This document shows, piece by piece, positions 26,499 through 36,251 of a DNA stretch of 64,000 bases. This DNA comes from Bacteroidota bacterium (GTDB taxonomy: Bacteria > Bacteroidota > Bacteroidia > B-17B0 > Aurantibacillaceae). The stretch lies in NCBI GenBank assembly GCA_025362395.1, contig JANYGK010000078.1:1-64000 (forward strand), in the 5' to 3' direction. The translations under genes were made by a program, and so were the position numbers. The notes under the pieces were generated by a model. It was given only the letters and a program-made list of their open reading frames with translations. It was not told the origin of the DNA and made no database searches. Each line of letters begins with the position of its first letter. Within the stretch, counting starts at the first letter, position 1.

Positions 26499-27191
26499 AT
26501 GAATAAAGGCTTTAACATAGTTATCTGTTCTAACTCGGAATCGTCTATAAAAAAAATCATAGACTTTCTGGAAGAAAAATTATACAATGTATCCTATGCT
26601 AAAAATGAAGAAGACCTGTTAAAACAGATCAAAAAAAATGATACGCAATTAGTTGTTCTTGAATTAGATCTTAAACATAAAGACGGGATAACCATTACAT
26701 CAGATATTCGTAATTTAAAAGACATTGAACAGCCTTACATTATTATTTTCTCCAACAAGCAAGACGACTATATACAAATAACCGCTTTTAATTCGGGTGC
26801 CGACGATTTTATTACCACACCGATCAAACCTATTTTACTGGAAGCAAGAATTTGTACGCTAAAAAAAAGGCATGCGAATTCACAAACCAACCGGGAAATA
26901 ATTCATGATCCTTCTAAATTTTTTGTAGACCGGGAACAATATTTGATCGTTACTGAAAACGGTAAAATAAGCCTGCCGCGGAAAGAGTTTGAAATGATTG
27001 ACCTCATGTTTCAAAACGCACATAAAGTATTTACCCGTCACGATTTTGCAAAACTCATTTGGAACGCCCCTGAAGTAGCCAACAGCAGGACTATTGATAT
27101 ACATATCCGAAATATAAGGCGCATATTAGGGAATGATATTATTAAAACATCCAAAGGAATCGGTTATACCATTAACCGCGATTTTTTATAA
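26499..27191 (+). CDS. OmpR-family regulator with degenerate receiver
   Basis: A 230-residue paralogue of the PhoB-like regulator at 18217-18909, same length and layout. The winged-helix part is intact (LPRKEFEMIDLMFQNAHKVF, SRTIDIHIRNIRRILG, SKGIGYTIN). The receiver has lost its chemistry: the acidic pair is S11-N12, the phosphoacceptor position is Glu55 (VVLELDLKHKDG), and the conserved Lys is Thr107 (FITTPIKP), while the switch Ser85 remains. It should therefore not be phosphorylated in the usual way; Glu could mimic the active state. It probably acts as a phosphorylation-independent DNA-binding protein at sites related to those of its paralogue. Confidence 0.9.
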   Translation: MNKGFNIVICSNSESSIKKIIDFLEEKLYNVSYAKNEEDLLKQIKKNDTQLVVLELDLKHKDGITITSDIRNLKDIEQPYIIIFSNKQDDYIQITAFNSGADDFITTPIKPILLEARICTLKKRHANSQTNREIIHDPSKFFVDREQYLIVTENGKISLPRKEFEMIDLMFQNAHKVFTRHDFAKLIWNAPEVANSRTIDIHIRNIRRILGNDIIKTSKGIGYTINRDFL

Positions 27192-27226
27192 ATCCTTATA
27201 TAAAAACATTTCCAAATTTATGTATA

Positions 27227-28222
27227 CTAATTACTTTTAGGGTACGTATCAAATAAAAACTGAAGTGTTTCAGGAATAGTATTACTTTGAACCTTTGGGT
27301 TCGATTTCGGATCACTCAACCATTTTAAAATGTTATCCGCAAAATGCTCATCCGCATCCTCTAAAACAGTTACGCCCATTTTTCTTAAAGCAGCCGCATT
27401 GCATTGCTGTTCATAATGATTTTTAATGGGAATGCTCATTAATTTTTTACCGAGGTATAAGGCTTCAGCCGGTGTTTCAAAACCTCCGCCCGTAATTAAA
27501 CCCAAACAATTTAATAAGCTTTGATTAAAAAGCTGTTGGTTCACGGGGTAAAAGGTAATATTATTTTGAACCGTTATTTCTTTAATACCGTCTAAGAACC
27601 AATGAAATTGAAGGTGTTTCAAATGTGTAAACGCCTGCAATAAGCAATGTTTTTGGAAAGACGGCAGGTATACTGTTATATGTTTTAAATTTTGAACGGA
27701 AGCATTTATAAATTCTTCTTTAATTACCGGTGGCAATACAAACGAATCATACTTTTGAAAATGAAATCCGATATGCTTGGTAGCATGCGCGTAATGTTTT
27801 AAGATTGTTTCACCTACTATACTTTTTTTATCGGGTCGCGGCGTATTATCAGATTGAAAACTGGCCTGGTGACCTAATTGAACAGAAGGAACTTTTTGAA
27901 GCTTACAGGCTAAGGAGGTTACAAAATCAAAGTCATTAATAACAACATCATATCGCTTCAACGGCAACGCTTTAGCATCTTTGTACATAGATAAAGGCTT
28001 GATATTTTTTACAATATCCATGTAATTTAAACCGCCACATTTGCTGTAGTGTAAGCTGCAACCGTCGCTGCGATACCGAACAGGAAAATTAAAATCGAGG
28101 TTCGAATTATTACCACTTACAAAAAAATCAACTTCCCCAAATTTTTTAAGGTACGGATATAATTGTGCAGCTCTGCTAATATGGCCGTTGCCTGTGGCTT
28201 GTACCGCGTAAAATATTTTCAT
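27227..28222 (-). CDS. MurG-like glycosyltransferase (GT28-type fold)
   Basis: A 331-residue GT-B fold protein. The N-terminus MKIFYAVQATGNGHISRAAQ has the Gly-rich loop of GT28/MurG-like enzymes, and the C-terminal domain has the nucleotide-sugar loop LGLITGGGFETPAEALYLGKKLMSIP. DVVINDFDFVTSLACKL and VPSVQLGHQASF are typical of the family's linker and acceptor region. Acceptor and sugar are unknown; a glycolipid is plausible. It lies 3 nt after the metallophosphoesterase gene, so the pair is one operon. Confidence 0.85.
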   Translation of the reverse strand: MKIFYAVQATGNGHISRAAQLYPYLKKFGEVDFFVSGNNSNLDFNFPVRYRSDGCSLHYSKCGGLNYMDIVKNIKPLSMYKDAKALPLKRYDVVINDFDFVTSLACKLQKVPSVQLGHQASFQSDNTPRPDKKSIVGETILKHYAHATKHIGFHFQKYDSFVLPPVIKEEFINASVQNLKHITVYLPSFQKHCLLQAFTHLKHLQFHWFLDGIKEITVQNNITFYPVNQQLFNQSLLNCLGLITGGGFETPAEALYLGKKLMSIPIKNHYEQQCNAAALRKMGVTVLEDADEHFADNILKWLSDPKSNPKVQSNTIPETLQFLFDTYPKSN

Positions 28223-28225
28223 AAA

Positions 28226-29047
28226 TTAAGATGCTAAAATTTTCTTTACAATATCCTGTTCATCGGGCTTATCAATAGGATAAATCAGGTCTAAATAATT
28301 TTTATCGTAACTAAAAATTTCCCATTTACCATTATCATATTCTAACGCTGTTAAGTTCTCTACCCAATCGCCGCTGTTCAAATACGTTACTTTTCCTTTA
28401 TCGGTTACCACATTTCGTATTTGCGGCATGTGTATATGCCCGCACACTACGTAGTCATAATTTTTTTCAATAGCAATTTCTGCAGCTGTACTTTCAAAAT
28501 CACTCACAAAGGCTACCGCTTTCTTTACACCGTCTTTTACCTTTTTTGAGAAGCTCATTTTTTCTCTTCCGAATAATTCCAATACCCAATTAATAAACCG
28601 ATTAATAAGGATTAGCCAGTCGTAGCCTTTGCCTCCAAGTTTCGCTAATAACTTTGCATAGCCTTTAGTAGAGGAATCAAACACATCGCCATGGAAGATC
28701 CAGGCTGATTTACCGTCAATATTCAATAACAGTTTATCTACAATCTCAAAATTTCCAAGAATCAAGTCAGTATACTTTCTCAGCATCTCATCGTGGTTGC
28801 CGGTAATATAAATAACACGCGTGCCTTTGCTTGCCATTTTCATAATATGCCTGAGCACATCCATGTGTGAGGCCGGAAAATAACTTTTACTGAAATTCCA
28901 CATATCAATAATATCTCCATTGAGTACTAAAGTTTGCGGGTTAACCGTTTTAAGGTAATGTAATAATTCCTTTGCGTGGCAGCCGTATGTACCTAAGTGT
29001 ACATCGCTGATAACTAATAGTTGCAATTCACGTTTACTATACATCAT
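28226..29047 (-). CDS. LpxH-like metallophosphoesterase
   Basis: A 273-residue calcineurin-like phosphoesterase. All five metal motifs are present: DVHLG (D15, H17), NGDIIDMW, TGNHDE, FHGDVFD and CGHIHMP. The closest known type is UDP-2,3-diacylglucosamine diphosphatase (LpxH), a lipid A pathway enzyme, and the size fits the LpxH-like branch common in Bacteroidota. Its coupling to a glycosyltransferase fits envelope lipid metabolism. Whether it is the main LpxH cannot be told. Confidence 0.87.
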   Translation of the reverse strand: MMYSKRELQLLVISDVHLGTYGCHAKELLHYLKTVNPQTLVLNGDIIDMWNFSKSYFPASHMDVLRHIMKMASKGTRVIYITGNHDEMLRKYTDLILGNFEIVDKLLLNIDGKSAWIFHGDVFDSSTKGYAKLLAKLGGKGYDWLILINRFINWVLELFGREKMSFSKKVKDGVKKAVAFVSDFESTAAEIAIEKNYDYVVCGHIHMPQIRNVVTDKGKVTYLNSGDWVENLTALEYDNGKWEIFSYDKNYLDLIYPIDKPDEQDIVKKILAS

Positions 29048-29175
29048 TAGTTTTTACAAACTTAGGTGTGATGTATTACTTTAATGTAGCTTATACATTA
29101 AGAAAATAAAAAGAATAGCAAATAAATGTGAACTTAATATTACTAACCGATACAAAGAAGAAAATAGAGAGGGAA

Positions 29176-29628
29176 CTATTCTTCTTCGGCAATTTTTTTG
29201 ATCTCCGTTAAAATAGAACTCCAGCCGCCGCCTGCAATGCTTTCATTATACCTTTTTTCTCCATCGGCTACTTTAGCATAATCGCCTTGTGTAATGGTTA
29301 ACTCTGTATCATTATTTTTTTCAACCAAACTATAAGTAACCGTCGTATAATTTTCAGGTTTATCGGGTGTAGCCGAGTTAGGATCAATAGTGGTATAAGC
29401 CAATAGCTTGTTAGGATGAAAGGCAACCACATGCCCTTTAACTGCTACAAGCTCTACACCCTCAAACACACCTTTCCATAACAGTTCGCTGCCTACCTTC
29501 CAATCGCTCACTGTTTCACAACCAAACATGTATTTTTTGGTATGTTGAGGATTAATTAAAACGTCCCACACTTTATGTGCGGGAGCGTTTATAATAAGAA
29601 TGTTTTTTATAATTAATTCTTTTTCCAT
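29176..29628 (-). CDS. SRPBCC (AHSA1-like) domain protein
   Basis: A 150-residue cytoplasmic protein of the Bet v 1-like/SRPBCC fold. Typical motifs are INAPAHKVWDVLINPQHTKKYMFG at the start, WKVGSELLWKG in the middle and the closing helix GGGWSSILTEIKKI. Members bind hydrophobic ligands or act as Hsp90 activator-like domains; no specific role can be given. It lies 18 nt after the AsmA-like gene on the same strand. Confidence 0.85.
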   Translation of the reverse strand: MEKELIIKNILIINAPAHKVWDVLINPQHTKKYMFGCETVSDWKVGSELLWKGVFEGVELVAVKGHVVAFHPNKLLAYTTIDPNSATPDKPENYTTVTYSLVEKNNDTELTITQGDYAKVADGEKRYNESIAGGGWSSILTEIKKIAEEE

Positions 29629-29646
29629 AGAAACACTATTAAAAAT

Positions 29647-32493
29647 TTACTTACCGGCTGCTGCTGCACTTTTCGCTTTAGCATCTTCCAGTATTTTCTG
29701 ACATTTTACATCAGTATCATCCAATAGTTGTTGCGCTTTTTTATCAACTTCTTTTTTAGCTGCCTCAGCTACTTTTTTAGCCGCAATTTTTGCTAAAGGA
29801 TTTTTTACAGATTCCAACTGTTGATCTGCCGCTGCATAACCATCTGTTTTTATAGCGGCAGAAGCAACCTGAGCATCTGCCTTCAGTTTATCAACCTGCG
29901 CCTGCGCATCGGCCAATATTTTTTGTGCCTCTTCATTGGCCTTGTCTTTAACAACCGCTACAACCTGTTCTTTTACAGCATCTGTAGCAGATTTTGTACC
30001 ATCGCCTTTCATACCGGTTTTAACGGTAGGTTTCATAACAGTTCCGCCAAAGCCTACATTTACATTAACTGTTTTAGGTAAACTGATATTGGTTCCCGCG
30101 GCAGCGCCGGCCTGTCCTAATAATCCTGACACCATAGAGGTTGCCTGTGAGCCGAATATTTCTGTAGGCACAATCATTTTCCAGTTATAATCAATAGTTT
30201 GATCAAAGCCTGTAGAACCCGTGATGTCAGCATTTATTTTTCCAATCTTTACTTTTACCGGATTTCTTAACGTTACTCTGCCGTCTTTGAATTCGTATTC
30301 AGCGTTTACGTTTTCAATTACTAAATTTTTAAGCTGCTCTACTTTCAATGCTTCTCCTAATTTCATAAACGGAGGAAAGCCGCCAACCGATACACTGTTT
30401 GTTTTAAAGACACCATTACCTTTTAAAGAATTCATAACGGGCGACATTTTTGTGTCCAAATCGGCCGTAAAATTTTCTAATGTTGCCGTAAACATTCCTT
30501 TAGCATATTGGCCGATAGGCGCAATTTTTTGAACCGTATTAAAGGCTCCAAATGTTTTTTGAATATCAAAATTATCTACTTTTAAGTTAAAGTTAATAGT
30601 TGGTTTTTTAGGATTAGTCGTTTCATAATAACCGTTCATTAACACATTGCCCCCCAATAATCCCATTTTAAGATCAGACATGCTAACTTTTTGTTTTTTT
30701 ACGGTAATGTTACCCGCCATATTATCGATCACTAAATTGGTATATAATAATTTAGTGATGCTTGTATTCAATACGAAATCAATATTACCCGGAACCTCTA
30801 CAACTCCCGTAGCGGCAGTATCAGTTTTTGCAGGCTGAACGGTAGCGGTAGGCGCCCCTGTACCTGTAGAGGAAGCCATTAATTCGTTAAGGTCCATCAA
30901 GCTCGATTGCATATTAAAATGCCCTGCAATTAATGAATCTTTAAAAACATACTGCATAAAGTTATCGATCTTACCTTGCAACTTAATATCTGATTTTCCC
31001 ATGTTAGCATCGAAGGCGGTTAATTCGACAAACCGGTTTGTGAAATTTAATTTCATGGTATTCAATAATACACTGTATGGAAGCGATGCCGTTTTATAAG
31101 TCATTTTATCCACCTCTAATGTACCTGCCAATTTAAATTTATCATATTCTTTTTTATCAATGCTGCTCATACGCCCTTCTGCGGCAATATCCGCGTTAAT
31201 AATACCGCTAAGGTCGTCGCCTTTTTCCTGTGGAATAAACTCTTTAACGGAAGAAAGATTTACCAAAGCTTTTACTTCAGCTTTTACATCGGGATCCGAG
31301 ATCGGTGTTTTTACATGTGCCCAAAGATTTATAGGGTTACCTGCCATTTCTAAATGAAATTTATTTACATCAATCACCATAGCGTCTAAATAATCTTTTT
31401 TATTTTCTACATGTACTTCAATATTAATATTATTGACTGCTTTTGGCAATGATGGATATTTAAACATGGCATCCGCTATACCAAGGTTAATTTCAAACGC
31501 GGGATATTTATCGCTTTTTCCGTCGGTGCTCGAATGCATAGTGCCATTAGCCATACCGTCTAACCTAAGCTTCCCTGATGTTTTAATGCTTGCAAAGTCT
31601 TTAGAATACACGCTAGGGATCAGTGATAAAATAGATTTAAATTCTGTCTGCTTAGCTGCAAATTTTACGTTCATATCCATATCGGCTTTCGGCATGGCCA
31701 CATAACCGTCGAACGCTAAAGTCAGGTCATTTAAACTTAATTCATTTTCTTTAAATGTAAATTTCATATTCGGCATATCCATATCAAGGTCTGCCTTAAA
31801 GCGCGTTTTCACTTTGGTTAAATAACCAACACCACTCATGTTATACGATGTTTCTGCAATTTCCAACAAATTGCTTAATACAAAAACATCCTGCGTAAAA
31901 TCGCCGCTCATGCTATAATTTAAATCTTTTAAAACAGCTGACATATTTCCTTTATTATCGGTGTAAGCAATGTTAGCATGTTTGATCTGTAATGATTTTA
32001 ACTGTAAGGCAAATTTAGTTTTGCTTGTATCAGCAGGTCCTGCAGCTGTTGTATCAGTGCTTGGTTTAGTAATATCATAGCTTGCTCTTCCATCAGCTAA
32101 CACGGTAGCATTAATAACAGGGCTGTCTAAAATAATAGAATTTACTTGGTACTTATCGCCGCTGATAACGCTTTTAATATTCAGGTCAAACGAAAGCTCT
32201 TTTATATAAGCCAATGTGTCTCCTAAAAACGGTTCCACATTTATCACACTCACTTTTTGGATCTTAAAGCGGAAGTCAGGAAATGAACTGATCAGAGAAA
32301 GATCGAACTCTCCAAAATCTACTTTTGCATTTAAATTTTTATTGGCTTCGTCCTTGGCAAGCTGAATGAGTTTATCTTTAAAAAGAAAAGGAGCCGCAAT
32401 TACTAATATTAATAACACAAGAAAGGTAATTCCTGTCCATTTAAAAATTCTTCTGATAAGGCTTTTCTTTTTTTTCGGTTGTGTCGTATTCAT
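29647..32493 (-). CDS. AsmA-family envelope protein
   Basis: A 948-residue protein with a basic N-terminus (KKKKSLIRRIFK), one signal-anchor segment (about residues 17-35), then the AsmA N-terminal signature (KLIQLAKDEANKNLNAKVDFGEFDLSLISSFPDF). A long beta-rich body follows and the AsmA C-terminal region (about 560-830). AsmA/TamB-like proteins span the periplasm as lipid-transfer bridges. The last 110 residues are unusual: an Ala/Lys/Gln-rich helical tail (KDKANEEAQKILADAQAQVDKL and similar repeats) likely to form a coiled coil. It heads a short operon with the SRPBCC gene. Confidence 0.85.
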   Translation of the reverse strand: MNTTQPKKKKSLIRRIFKWTGITFLVLLILVIAAPFLFKDKLIQLAKDEANKNLNAKVDFGEFDLSLISSFPDFRFKIQKVSVINVEPFLGDTLAYIKELSFDLNIKSVISGDKYQVNSIILDSPVINATVLADGRASYDITKPSTDTTAAGPADTSKTKFALQLKSLQIKHANIAYTDNKGNMSAVLKDLNYSMSGDFTQDVFVLSNLLEIAETSYNMSGVGYLTKVKTRFKADLDMDMPNMKFTFKENELSLNDLTLAFDGYVAMPKADMDMNVKFAAKQTEFKSILSLIPSVYSKDFASIKTSGKLRLDGMANGTMHSSTDGKSDKYPAFEINLGIADAMFKYPSLPKAVNNINIEVHVENKKDYLDAMVIDVNKFHLEMAGNPINLWAHVKTPISDPDVKAEVKALVNLSSVKEFIPQEKGDDLSGIINADIAAEGRMSSIDKKEYDKFKLAGTLEVDKMTYKTASLPYSVLLNTMKLNFTNRFVELTAFDANMGKSDIKLQGKIDNFMQYVFKDSLIAGHFNMQSSLMDLNELMASSTGTGAPTATVQPAKTDTAATGVVEVPGNIDFVLNTSITKLLYTNLVIDNMAGNITVKKQKVSMSDLKMGLLGGNVLMNGYYETTNPKKPTINFNLKVDNFDIQKTFGAFNTVQKIAPIGQYAKGMFTATLENFTADLDTKMSPVMNSLKGNGVFKTNSVSVGGFPPFMKLGEALKVEQLKNLVIENVNAEYEFKDGRVTLRNPVKVKIGKINADITGSTGFDQTIDYNWKMIVPTEIFGSQATSMVSGLLGQAGAAAGTNISLPKTVNVNVGFGGTVMKPTVKTGMKGDGTKSATDAVKEQVVAVVKDKANEEAQKILADAQAQVDKLKADAQVASAAIKTDGYAAADQQLESVKNPLAKIAAKKVAEAAKKEVDKKAQQLLDDTDVKCQKILEDAKAKSAAAAGK

Positions 32494-32936
32494 AGCTTTT
32501 ATAATTATAGCTACTAATATAACAATTAAACAGGTACTGCTTTGTTACATACCTAATAAGAAATATTAATTATTGTAAACCCTTTTGCGGAATTTCTTTT
32601 CGGAATCTGAGTAAAATTTAGAATTTTTTCATTAAAAAGGGCACTTAAATACTTAGTTTTTAATAATTTAGCGCCAAAATAGTTTAATGATGTGATTCAG
32701 ACAAAATTAATTATTTCTGCTAAAAAATTCGTAATTCTTTTTTAAAAAGGGTATGTTCTGCAAAGATACCTGAGAACCGATTGCCTGATGAAAGGTTATT
32801 AATATGCTAGAAAAAAAATAACCACCGCATTAGTACTGAATTGATTGGCAAGTGTAATTCGCTTTACTAAACTATCATCGTGTTCTTTTTTTACAACTAT
32901 AGTAGAAACAAATTCTAACTTACAGAAAACATAAAA
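32494..32936. other. Intergenic region without recognised feature
   Basis: 443 nt between the AsmA-like gene start and the end of the PorE-like gene, both on the minus strand. AT-rich, with no open frame, tRNA or strong hairpin that I can support. It must contain the AsmA promoter and possibly the 3' end of the PorE-like transcript. Confidence 0.6.
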
Positions 32937-35090
32937 TTATTTGCTCAGGATTTTAAAGTCTGTTCTCCTGTTTAATTGCCTTCCTTCTTCTGTATCGTTA
33001 CCTGCTACAGGAACAGTTTCACCATAGCCTTTAGCTACGAGCCTGTCGCCCGAAATACCTTTTCCTATTAAATACGTAACAACCGATTGCGAACGTGACT
33101 GAGATAGTTTTTGGTTATAATCATCACTTCCTTTACTATCCGTGTGACTGCCTAACTCAATTTTAAGTGTCGGGTTTTCGGTTAATAATTTAATTAAACG
33201 ATCCAGTTCATTAGCGGATTCAGGGCGGATGGTGGCTTTATCAAAATCAAAGAAAATATTACGCAGTGTAATTGTTTTTCCGATATCGATTTTTTTCAGT
33301 TCAATATTTTTTTCCACTTCCTGAAAATTTGCAGATGCAGGTAAGTCAAAATTTTCTGAATGAAATAAATAGCCGTCTTTTTTTACGGCGATACCATAAT
33401 TTTTACCGGAAGGTAAGGACACTAAATATTTACCCGTTGTACTGTTAGATTTAAATACAGCTATCACTTCATTTTTAGTATTATCAACCAACTCAATCGT
33501 TGCTTCTAAAGGCTGCTTGGTTTGTTCATCGCTGATAATCCCTTTAAGGATAGTCATTTTAGGGCCGACTGATTCAATTTTCTCTGCTTTAAATTCGCTT
33601 ACCGGTGCTGTAACACTTGCCAGTAAATTATCTTCGTTCATTAATAACGGTTGTTTTTCAGGACCAAGGAACGTGATCTTATAAATATCTTTGTCCCCGA
33701 AGCCGCCTTGTTTAGAAGACGCAAAGTAACCGTGATGCCCGCTGCCGCTGATTACAAAAAACACATCATCATCAGGCCCGTTAATAGGATAGCCTAAGTT
33801 TTCAGGCTCACTCCAGATACCGTTATTATTAACTGATTTAAAAATATCAAACCCGCCCATATTATTATGACCCTTAGAACTGAAATAAATTGTTTTTCCG
33901 TCGGGGTGAATAAACACGCCTTCTTCGGCATACTTAGTATTTAATACAGGGCCTGCATTTACAGCCGGGCCCCACTCTCCCTTAATATCTTTATCGGAAT
34001 AATAAATATCACGATCTCCTAAGCCGCCTTCCCTGTCACTTACAAAATATAAACGCTTTCCGTCGTAAGATAAACTTACTGACGATTCGTGGCCTCTAGA
34101 ATTAATGTTTTTATTTAAATGTTCGGGCTTTGTCCAACTCGCACCTACTAAATTACTGACGTAAATATCGCCACCGTCTTTTTCTTTAAATTTATAAACA
34201 AATAAAATAGTTCCGTCCGATGACAAGCCTGCCGTTGCGTCATGATCCTCACTGTTTACAATAGGACCAAAGTTTTGAGCGAGCGCCCACTCTTTTCCTT
34301 TTCTTGAAGATATATAAAGATCTTCAAAATAACCGCCGTTATCCCCGTCTGTTTTACCGCCGGTTGTTGTATTTCTGCAAGCTGTAAAAGCAATCATCGA
34401 TTCATCGGCTGTAATAAAAGCGCTGTATTCAGGATAATTGGTATTAATGGCTGCTCCTAAATTATCTACAAAAATACGCTGCGGATTTGCCACTTGTTTT
34501 TTTCCTGTTTTACATTCTTCTATTTTTTTAGTAATGTCCGCCGTAGGAATTACATTGTCCTTAGCATTAACGGATAACATATTTAACGCAATCTGATAAT
34601 ATTTAATGGCATCATCCCATTTCAAATTGATCTGATCTGCCCACGCCAATAAATAAACACCGTCTTCAGGCACTTTCTGCGGACTAAGTGTATAGGCTTT
34701 TTCGAGGTATTTAATAGCGTCGGGCGACTGCGGATTTATATTAAAAGAAATAAAACCCAGCATATAATTTAAGTCTGCATTATTAGGATTAAATTCCTGA
34801 GCTTTTAATAAAAAAGGATTTGCCTGTTTAAAATAAATATCGCCGGCATGCCTGTAATCATTTCTGCTCACAGGATAATACGTATGCACATTCACATACT
34901 CATCTAAAATAAACTGGTATTCTTTACGGCCTAACACAAACGCGTCTTTCCCTTCCTCTAAAGCTTTTTTTGCTTCCTTTAACAGGTCTTTTTTATCCGG
35001 GAAATTAGCTTTTTCAAATTCTACACTTTGTGCCGATGCAGAAGAATATAAAAAGATAACGCAAATTAAAATTTTAAAAAATGAGTTCAT
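32937..35090 (-). CDS. PorE-like TPR / PD40 / CRD / OmpA envelope protein
   Basis: A 717-residue exported protein (signal peptide to about ASA19). In order it has helical TPR-like repeats (about 30-200), PD40/WD40-like beta-propeller blades (LYISSRKGKEW; LFVYKFKEKDGGDIYVS; LYFVSDREGGLGDRDIYYS; IYFSSKGHNNMGGFDIF; GYFASSKQGGFGDKDIY, about 220-470), and a carboxypeptidase-regulatory-like domain (ILKGIISDEQTKQPLEATIELV, about 510-590). An OmpA peptidoglycan-binding domain closes it (FDFDKATIRPESANELDRL; IELGSHTDSKGSDDYNQKLS, about 605-717). This is the domain order described for PorE, which anchors the type IX secretion machine to peptidoglycan. Bacteroidota carry several such paralogues, so the role is probable, not certain. 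Confidence 0.87.
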   Translation of the reverse strand: MNSFFKILICVIFLYSSASAQSVEFEKANFPDKKDLLKEAKKALEEGKDAFVLGRKEYQFILDEYVNVHTYYPVSRNDYRHAGDIYFKQANPFLLKAQEFNPNNADLNYMLGFISFNINPQSPDAIKYLEKAYTLSPQKVPEDGVYLLAWADQINLKWDDAIKYYQIALNMLSVNAKDNVIPTADITKKIEECKTGKKQVANPQRIFVDNLGAAINTNYPEYSAFITADESMIAFTACRNTTTGGKTDGDNGGYFEDLYISSRKGKEWALAQNFGPIVNSEDHDATAGLSSDGTILFVYKFKEKDGGDIYVSNLVGASWTKPEHLNKNINSRGHESSVSLSYDGKRLYFVSDREGGLGDRDIYYSDKDIKGEWGPAVNAGPVLNTKYAEEGVFIHPDGKTIYFSSKGHNNMGGFDIFKSVNNNGIWSEPENLGYPINGPDDDVFFVISGSGHHGYFASSKQGGFGDKDIYKITFLGPEKQPLLMNEDNLLASVTAPVSEFKAEKIESVGPKMTILKGIISDEQTKQPLEATIELVDNTKNEVIAVFKSNSTTGKYLVSLPSGKNYGIAVKKDGYLFHSENFDLPASANFQEVEKNIELKKIDIGKTITLRNIFFDFDKATIRPESANELDRLIKLLTENPTLKIELGSHTDSKGSDDYNQKLSQSRSQSVVTYLIGKGISGDRLVAKGYGETVPVAGNDTEEGRQLNRRTDFKILSK

Positions 35091-35146
35091 AACCTAAAAT
35101 TAATTGTTTGTAATTGACGAATGATATTTAAGAATTATTGAATGAA

Positions 35147-36196
35147 TTAATCGCATAAGCCGGCTGAGTAGCTTCTTCCTTCAGCAATGCCGAGGTCAGC
35201 AGCTTTTTTCCAATCGGCGCAGGCACCGTCTTCATTATGCTGCATTTGCTTAATGATTCCCCGGTTTAAATAAGCCGCGCCGGCTTTCGAATCTGCTTGT
35301 ATAGCTTTATTTACCCAGTCTTCGGCTGCTTTGTAATCCTTCTTTTTAATATAAGCAGAAGCCATATTATTCATGGCAAGCGAGTAATCTGCTTTTTGGC
35401 GAAGCGTGGCATCAAAGTCTGAAATAGCGCCGTTAATATCATTCGCATTTAATTTTGCAGAACCTCTATTGTTCAATGCTAAATAATAATCCGATTTAAT
35501 AGCTAATGCCTTACTATAGGCTTCTATAGCGCCTGTATTATCTCCTTTATTTCGTTTGCATGAGCCCATGCTGTTATAGGCAAAATATAATTTAGGATCA
35601 TTGGCAATGGCTTTTTCATAATCGGCAATGGCGCCGGCATCATCACCCAATTGTTTTTTAGAAGATGCCCTGTCATTATAAGCATACGCATAATCAGGCT
35701 TTGTAGAGATGGCCCGGTCATATTCAGCAATTGCTTCTTTATAATCACCTCTTTCAAATTTTATTTGTCCTCCTAAATAATAAGCCTTACTATAATCTTC
35801 ATCCACTAAGGTCACTTTATTTAAATATGCCATACACGAATCTTTTTTCTGTAGAGCATAATAGCTCTGTGCTTTACCATATAAGGCATCTACATATAAG
35901 GATTTTATGGATAAAGCCTTATTATAATCTTCGATAGAACCTTCGTAGTTTTTAGATTCGAATTTAGCAAAGCCCCGGTTATAATAGGCCTTATCAAAAG
36001 CAGGGTTAAGCTGTATAGCTTTAGAAAAACTTTCTATGGCTTTATTATTGTTTTTTTGGGTTATAAATTCCAATCCTTCATTATAAGCGTTTTGAGCTTC
36101 CTGTTCAGGAGTTAGGTTAGTCTTTACTTTTACGGTGTCTTGCGCGTTAATACCAAGACACATTAATCCAAAACTGACAAGTAATATTTTTTTCAT
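35147..36196 (-). CDS. Exported tetratricopeptide-repeat protein
   Basis: A 349-residue protein with a signal peptide (to about NAQ19) and about eight TPR units of 34 residues running almost to the end. Each shows the AYYNRGFAK/AYNDRASSK-type helix A and the AIxDYxKALxxxP-type helix B (for example NYEGSIEDYNKALSIKS, DYKEAIAEYDRAISTKPDY). TPRs make protein-protein scaffolds. It lies 56 nt upstream of the PorE-like gene on the same strand, which suggests a shared envelope function. A good promoter sits just before it. Confidence 0.88.
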   Translation of the reverse strand: MKKILLVSFGLMCLGINAQDTVKVKTNLTPEQEAQNAYNEGLEFITQKNNNKAIESFSKAIQLNPAFDKAYYNRGFAKFESKNYEGSIEDYNKALSIKSLYVDALYGKAQSYYALQKKDSCMAYLNKVTLVDEDYSKAYYLGGQIKFERGDYKEAIAEYDRAISTKPDYAYAYNDRASSKKQLGDDAGAIADYEKAIANDPKLYFAYNSMGSCKRNKGDNTGAIEAYSKALAIKSDYYLALNNRGSAKLNANDINGAISDFDATLRQKADYSLAMNNMASAYIKKKDYKAAEDWVNKAIQADSKAGAAYLNRGIIKQMQHNEDGACADWKKAADLGIAEGRSYSAGLCD

Positions 36197-36215
36197 AAAT
36201 CCGTTGTTAACGAAT

Positions 36216-36245
36216 TAAAGATATAAAAATAACCGGATATTCCAA
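36216..36245 (-). promoter_or_regulatory. Candidate promoter of the TPR protein gene
   Basis: On the minus strand TTG (36245-36243), a 19-nt spacer and TATCTTTA (36223-36216) lie about 20 nt before the ATG at 36196. Spacing and sequence fit the Bacteroidetes -33/-7 promoter with one mismatch. Confidence 0.5.
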
Positions 36246-36251
36246 TACGGG

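Noticed and set aside
29821-31705. Several plus-strand frames opposite the AsmA-like gene
   Set aside because: Antisense shadows with no signal or domain logic; the minus-strand gene is clear.
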